From assembly GCA_001898095.1 (NCBI GenBank), contig MKSH01000203.1:2358-9711 (forward strand): a stretch of DNA of 7,354 bases, written 5' to 3'. The notes under the pieces are model-generated. The model saw only the letters and a list, made by a program, of their open reading frames with translations, was not told the origin of the DNA and did no database searches. This stretch comes from Solirubrobacterales bacterium 70-9 (GTDB lineage Bacteria; Actinomycetota; Thermoleophilia; Solirubrobacterales; 70-9). The translations under genes were made by a program, and so were the position numbers. Each line of letters begins with the position of its first letter. Position 1 is the stretch's first letter. Of this stretch, positions 4,727 through 7,354 are shown one piece after another.

Positions 4727-6393
4727 GGCTGCTCGTCGTGATCGGGATGACCGGCCTCGCCCTGGCGGCCTCCGCGGTCGCCGCCGCCCGCACCGCGACC
4801 CAGCAGGCGCTGATCGACAGCACCGTGCGCTTCCTGCAGGAGAGCCAGCAGACCAGCGGCGGCTTCGCCAACCCCGGCGCCAAGCCGAGCCAGGGGATCA
4901 GCGCCTGGGTGGCGCTGGCGCTGGCCGGCGCCGGGATCAACCCCCTCGACCAGGCGCGCTGCGGTACCGACGCCTACACCTACCTGGTGAGTCACTTCCA
5001 GGAAGGCCTGGAAGAAGAAAGCGTCTGGCCGCAGGCTGCCACCACCGCCTTCGAGCGCGAACTGATGGTGGTGAACGCGACCGGCACCGATCCGCACAGC
5101 TTCGCCGGCTACGACCTGGTCGGGCAGATCCTCGCCCGCCGCCTGCCGGACGGCTCCTTCCCCTACGTGCCCGGCGGGCGCGGCGAAACCAACGACACGA
5201 TCTTCGCGATCCTGGCGCTCGCCCCGCTGCGCACCGAACCGGCGGTCGAGGCGGCGCTTCAGGAGGCGGCCGAATGGGTCGTCGGCGCCCAGGACGACGA
5301 CGGCGGCTGGTACTTCTCCGGCAAGACCGCGAGCAGCGAAGTCGACATGACCGGGGCGGCGCTGGAGGCGCTTGCCGCAGCCGGGCCGCCGGCCGAACCG
5401 ACCGCGCTCGCCGCCTACGAAGCCGCCGAGCAACGCGGACTCGAATACCTGCAAGGCGCGCAACTTCCCGACGGCGGCTTCCCGGCCCTGCCGAACAAGG
5501 AACTCGAATCGAACGTCGCCTCGACCGCCTGGGCGGTGCAGGGGATATGGGCGACCGGCGGCAACCCGGAAACCTGGACGGCGGGGCCGGAAGGCCGCGA
5601 ACCGCTCGACTACATGGAATCGATGCAGCAGCCGTCCGACGGGCACATCCGCTGGCGCGCGAGCAGCGACATGAACGGCATCTGGATGACCGCCTACGTC
5701 ACCCCCGCCTTCGCCGGCCAGGCGCTGCCGATCCCGCTTGCCGCCCGCGGCAGCTTGGTCGCCACCCGCGGCGAAGCCGCCGCCTGCGACGAAGCGGGCC
5801 AGGGCGGCGAATCGCCGCAGCCGGGCGAGGGCGTGATCGCGGGCGGCGGCGGGCACAAGGCGCCCGCCTTCACGCGGCCGAAACGGGGCAGCAAGGGCAA
5901 GACGCCGGGCGGCGCGCGGGTGGTGCGCGGCGAGGGCCTGAGGGCGCGCGACCACAGCGCCAGTCGTCGCGGCTCCAACCTGCACCAGGCACAGGGGACG
6001 GAGAAGAGTGAACCGAGCAGCGCCGCCGAAGCCGACCAGGAAGCCGCGACGGTGGGCGGTGAAACCAGCGCGTCGAGCGCCTCGAGCACGAGCGCGACGC
6101 CTCCCGGCGGCGATGGCGACGACGGGCGCTCCGGTAGCGGGGCCGAGGGCGCGCCGCTGCCCGCGGAAGAAGTGGAACCGGGGGCGACGACGACCGGCGA
6201 AGAGGTGAGCGGCATCGTCATCGGCTCGCCCGAAGAAACCGACGGCAAGCTGGCCTTCGGCGCCCCGGGCCTGCGCAGCGCCGGAGCGGGATCGGGCGAA
6301 GGCCCCGAGACCGCGATCGCGATCGGCGTCGCCGCCCTGCTGGCCGCGGCGCTGGGGATCGGCTGGGAGCGCCGCCGGGGGACGCTCGCGTGA
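4723..6393 (+). CDS. Secreted, membrane-anchored alpha/alpha-barrel protein (transcobalamin alpha-domain / terpenoid-cyclase-like fold)
   Basis: A 556-residue protein. It starts at the ATG whose last bases overlap the previous stop (ATGA), followed by a clear signal peptide (MRLLVVIGMTGLALAASAVAAA). Residues about 28-340 consist of helical repeats with QW-like turns: QESQQTSGGF (39-48), RLPDGSFPY (140-148), AQDDDGGWYF (189-198), AQLPDGGFP (246-254) and PSDGHIRW (304-311). This is the alpha6/alpha6 toroid shared by squalene cyclases, prenyltransferases and the alpha-domain of transcobalamin/intrinsic factor. The DxDD catalytic motif of squalene-hopene cyclases is absent and the protein is exported, which argues against an enzyme of terpenoid synthesis. 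The only two cysteines, Cys80 and Cys355, could tie the barrel ends together. Residues about 355-525 are Gly/Ser/Glu/Pro-rich and probably disordered. A transmembrane helix (about 530-548) with an ERRR tail anchors the C-terminus, leaving the barrel outside. Cobalamin binding is inferred from fold, DUF4430 partner and riboswitch control; no homologue's activity is assumed. Confidence 0.82.
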   Translation: MRLLVVIGMTGLALAASAVAAARTATQQALIDSTVRFLQESQQTSGGFANPGAKPSQGISAWVALALAGAGINPLDQARCGTDAYTYLVSHFQEGLEEESVWPQAATTAFERELMVVNATGTDPHSFAGYDLVGQILARRLPDGSFPYVPGGRGETNDTIFAILALAPLRTEPAVEAALQEAAEWVVGAQDDDGGWYFSGKTASSEVDMTGAALEALAAAGPPAEPTALAAYEAAEQRGLEYLQGAQLPDGGFPALPNKELESNVASTAWAVQGIWATGGNPETWTAGPEGREPLDYMESMQQPSDGHIRWRASSDMNGIWMTAYVTPAFAGQALPIPLAARGSLVATRGEAAACDEAGQGGESPQPGEGVIAGGGGHKAPAFTRPKRGSKGKTPGGARVVRGEGLRARDHSASRRGSNLHQAQGTEKSEPSSAAEADQEAATVGGETSASSASSTSATPPGGDGDDGRSGSGAEGAPLPAEEVEPGATTTGEEVSGIVIGSPEETDGKLAFGAPGLRSAGAGSGEGPETAIAIGVAALLAAALGIGWERRRGTLA

Positions 6394-6462
6394 TCGCCGC
6401 AGCCAGCCGCGGCGCCGCGCTTCACCCGTCGGGCCGGCCGGGGGCGCGCGCGTGATCGCCGC
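6387..6462 (+). repeat. 14-nt direct repeat at two successive start/stop junctions
   Basis: CGCGTGATCGCCGC occurs at 6387-6400 and again at 6449-6462, 62 bp apart. Each copy contains the GTGA overlap of a stop and a potential start codon. A short tandem duplication of the original gene junction would explain it. Confidence 0.55.
6390..6455 (+). CDS. Possible 21-residue micro-ORF linking barrel gene and ExbB-like gene
   Basis: A GTG at 6390 overlaps the stop of the barrel gene (GTGA). It opens a 21-codon frame that ends in TGA at 6453-6455, and that stop in turn overlaps the GTG start of the ExbB-like gene (again GTGA). The peptide begins MIAAASRGAALHPSG, with no hydrophobic segment and no known motif. 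Its first four residues match those of the ExbB-like protein because both starts lie in a 14-nt direct repeat. It may be a translational relay that carries ribosomes across the 58-bp gap between the two larger genes, a tandem-duplication scar, or chance. Confidence 0.25.
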   Translation: MIAAASRGAALHPSGRPGARA

Positions 6463-7132
6463 CGGTCAGATCGCCTCGATCGACCTCGGCGACGCGCTCT
6501 CGCACATCGCCACGGCGCTGCGGGTGCCGGTGCTGATCGCGGCCGTCGTCGTCCTGGTCCTCTGCGCGCTCGAGGTCGGCCGCTACGCCGCCGAATGGTG
6601 GCGACGGTGGCGCAACCGCCACTTCGAGCTGGGCGAGGTCGTCGCCCGGGCGATCGCCGAGCCGACCGACGCCGCCCACTACGCGCATTTCGCCGCCACT
6701 CCGATCGCCGCCCGCGCCGTGGTCGCGATCGCCGCCGCCCCGCCCGCCGAACGCGCCACCGCCACCGAGCGCGCCCTGGTCGCCTACGAGCTGGCGGTCG
6801 AGCGCAGCCTCGACCGCACCCGCCTGCTGGTCCGCGCCGGCCCGGCGATCGGCCTGATGGGAACGCTGATCCCGCTGATCCCCGGCCTCGCGGCCCTCTC
6901 CGGCGGCGACGTCGCGACCCTCGCCAACGACCTCCGCGACGCCTTCGGCGCGACCGTCGTCGGCCTCCTCGTCGGCACCGTCGCCTTCGCCCTCACCCTG
7001 GCCCGCACCCGCGCCTACACCGAGGACCTGGCCGGCCTCGAGCAGGGCAGTGCCGCCATCGCGCCGACCACCGAGGCCGCGCCCACGAACACGCCCGGCG
7101 GGATCGTCCCGCAGGGAGGCGCGGCCGGATGA
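6452..7132 (+). CDS. MotA/TolQ/ExbB-family proton-channel protein
   Basis: A 226-residue inner-membrane protein of the MotA/TolQ/ExbB family, which couples proton flow to mechanical work on periplasmic or cell-surface partners. Three transmembrane helices are visible: about 25-43, 130-149 and 166-184, with a cytoplasmic stretch of about 85 residues between the first two as in ExbB. The core motifs are recognisable: GPAIGLMGTLIPL (130-142) corresponds to the ExbB LGLLGTV segment, with Thr138. AFGATVVGLLVGTVAF (164-179) corresponds to the third-helix TALGLAVAIP segment, with Thr168. The GTG start at 6452 overlaps the micro-ORF stop; no strong Shine-Dalgarno is present, so translation may depend on upstream ribosomes. 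Its stop overlaps the ATG of the DUF2149 gene (ATGA), fitting a two-subunit motor. Glu codons are 10 GAG to 2 GAA, unlike the two genes before it. The family call is firm; the partner it energises is inferred. Confidence 0.87.
   Translation: MIAAGQIASIDLGDALSHIATALRVPVLIAAVVVLVLCALEVGRYAAEWWRRWRNRHFELGEVVARAIAEPTDAAHYAHFAATPIAARAVVAIAAAPPAERATATERALVAYELAVERSLDRTRLLVRAGPAIGLMGTLIPLIPGLAALSGGDVATLANDLRDAFGATVVGLLVGTVAFALTLARTRAYTEDLAGLEQGSAAIAPTTEAAPTNTPGGIVPQGGAAG
7113..7119 (+). promoter_or_regulatory. Ribosome-binding site of the DUF2149 gene
   Basis: AGGGAGG, 9 nt before the ATG at 7129 and inside the end of the ExbB-like gene. It is the strongest internal Shine-Dalgarno of the operon and supports this start. 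Confidence 0.7.
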
Positions 7133-7354
7133 GCCGCATCGGCCTCGGCCGCCACCGCGCGATCGACGACAAGGCGGGCGACCCGCTCGACGGCCTCGTC
7201 AACCTCTTCGACGTCGGCATGATCCTCGCGATCGCCTTCCTGATCGCCGGCCTCGGCCTCACCCTGAACCTGAAGCACCAGAAGTTCGAAGCTCGCCAGG
7301 GCAGCACCGCGGGCGCCAAGGAACAGGTGATCCAGGCCCCGAAGGGCGCCCCGC
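7129..7354 (+). CDS. DUF2149-family, ExbD-like motor subunit (3' end missing)
   Basis: The first 75 codons of a small membrane protein that continues beyond the window. After a basic N-terminus, residues 17-42 read GDPLDGLVNLFDVGMILAIA followed by FLIAGL, the DUF2149 (PF09919) pattern in which NLFDV leads into a single transmembrane helix. Asp28 near the start of the helix aligns by pattern with the proton-carrying Asp of ExbD (IDVMLVLLI), so it is a good candidate for the protonatable residue of the motor. After the helix the chain turns hydrophilic, as expected for an extracytoplasmic ExbD-type domain. The ATG overlaps the stop of the ExbB-like gene and has a good Shine-Dalgarno. DUF2149 proteins are best known beside ExbB-like genes in methanogenic archaea, often near cobN-like genes; that is recalled knowledge, not seen here. 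Confidence 0.78.
   Translation, partial: MSRIGLGRHRAIDDKAGDPLDGLVNLFDVGMILAIAFLIAGLGLTLNLKHQKFEARQGSTAGAKEQVIQAPKGAP

Noticed and set aside
4723..6393. Barrel protein as a squalene-hopene cyclase or prenyltransferase
   Set aside because: The repeats share the fold, but there is no DxDD motif, the protein carries a signal peptide and C-terminal anchor, and the context is B12-regulated.

Overview
The window reads as chromosomal DNA from a high-GC bacterium. Very high G/C at third codon positions, SD-poor possible leaderless starts and the protein style fit an actinobacterium, plausibly Thermoleophilia/Solirubrobacterales. That placement is an inference from composition and gene style; there is no rRNA or other marker here to confirm it.

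Left part (1-3094): three ordinary metabolic genes. First comes the 3' end of a YghZ/Gpr-type aldo/keto reductase (+). Next is a complete YhbW-like flavin-dependent monooxygenase of the luciferase-like superfamily (+). Convergent to it is a HAD-superfamily sugar-phosphatase-like hydrolase (-). The 421-bp gap between the two convergent genes (2047-2467) has no convincing gene. It is packed with inverted repeats, two of them with perfect arms of 21 and 22 bp, which probably serve as terminators for both strands.

Right part (about 3158-7354): a tightly packed operon led by a clear cobalamin (B12) riboswitch. Its genes are linked by 4-bp start/stop overlaps: (1) a secreted DUF4430 protein, whose N-terminal domain resembles the beta-domain of animal transcobalamin and intrinsic factor; (2) a secreted, C-terminally membrane-anchored alpha/alpha-barrel protein that resembles the other (alpha) domain of transcobalamin; (3) an optional 21-codon micro-ORF; (4) an ExbB/TolQ/MotA-family proton-channel subunit; (5) the start of a DUF2149 protein, which has the single transmembrane Asp expected of an ExbD-like partner and runs off the window.

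The main hypothesis is a B12-repressed corrinoid capture system. In it, the two halves of a transcobalamin-like binder are made as separate exported proteins, in reversed order relative to the animal fusion protein. They are co-expressed with a proton-motive-force-driven motor pair. The riboswitch, domain families and operon overlaps are visible in the sequence; corrinoid binding and coupling to the motor are inferred. The two binder genes also use glutamate codons very differently (mostly GAA) from every neighbour (mostly GAG), which hints at a separate history.
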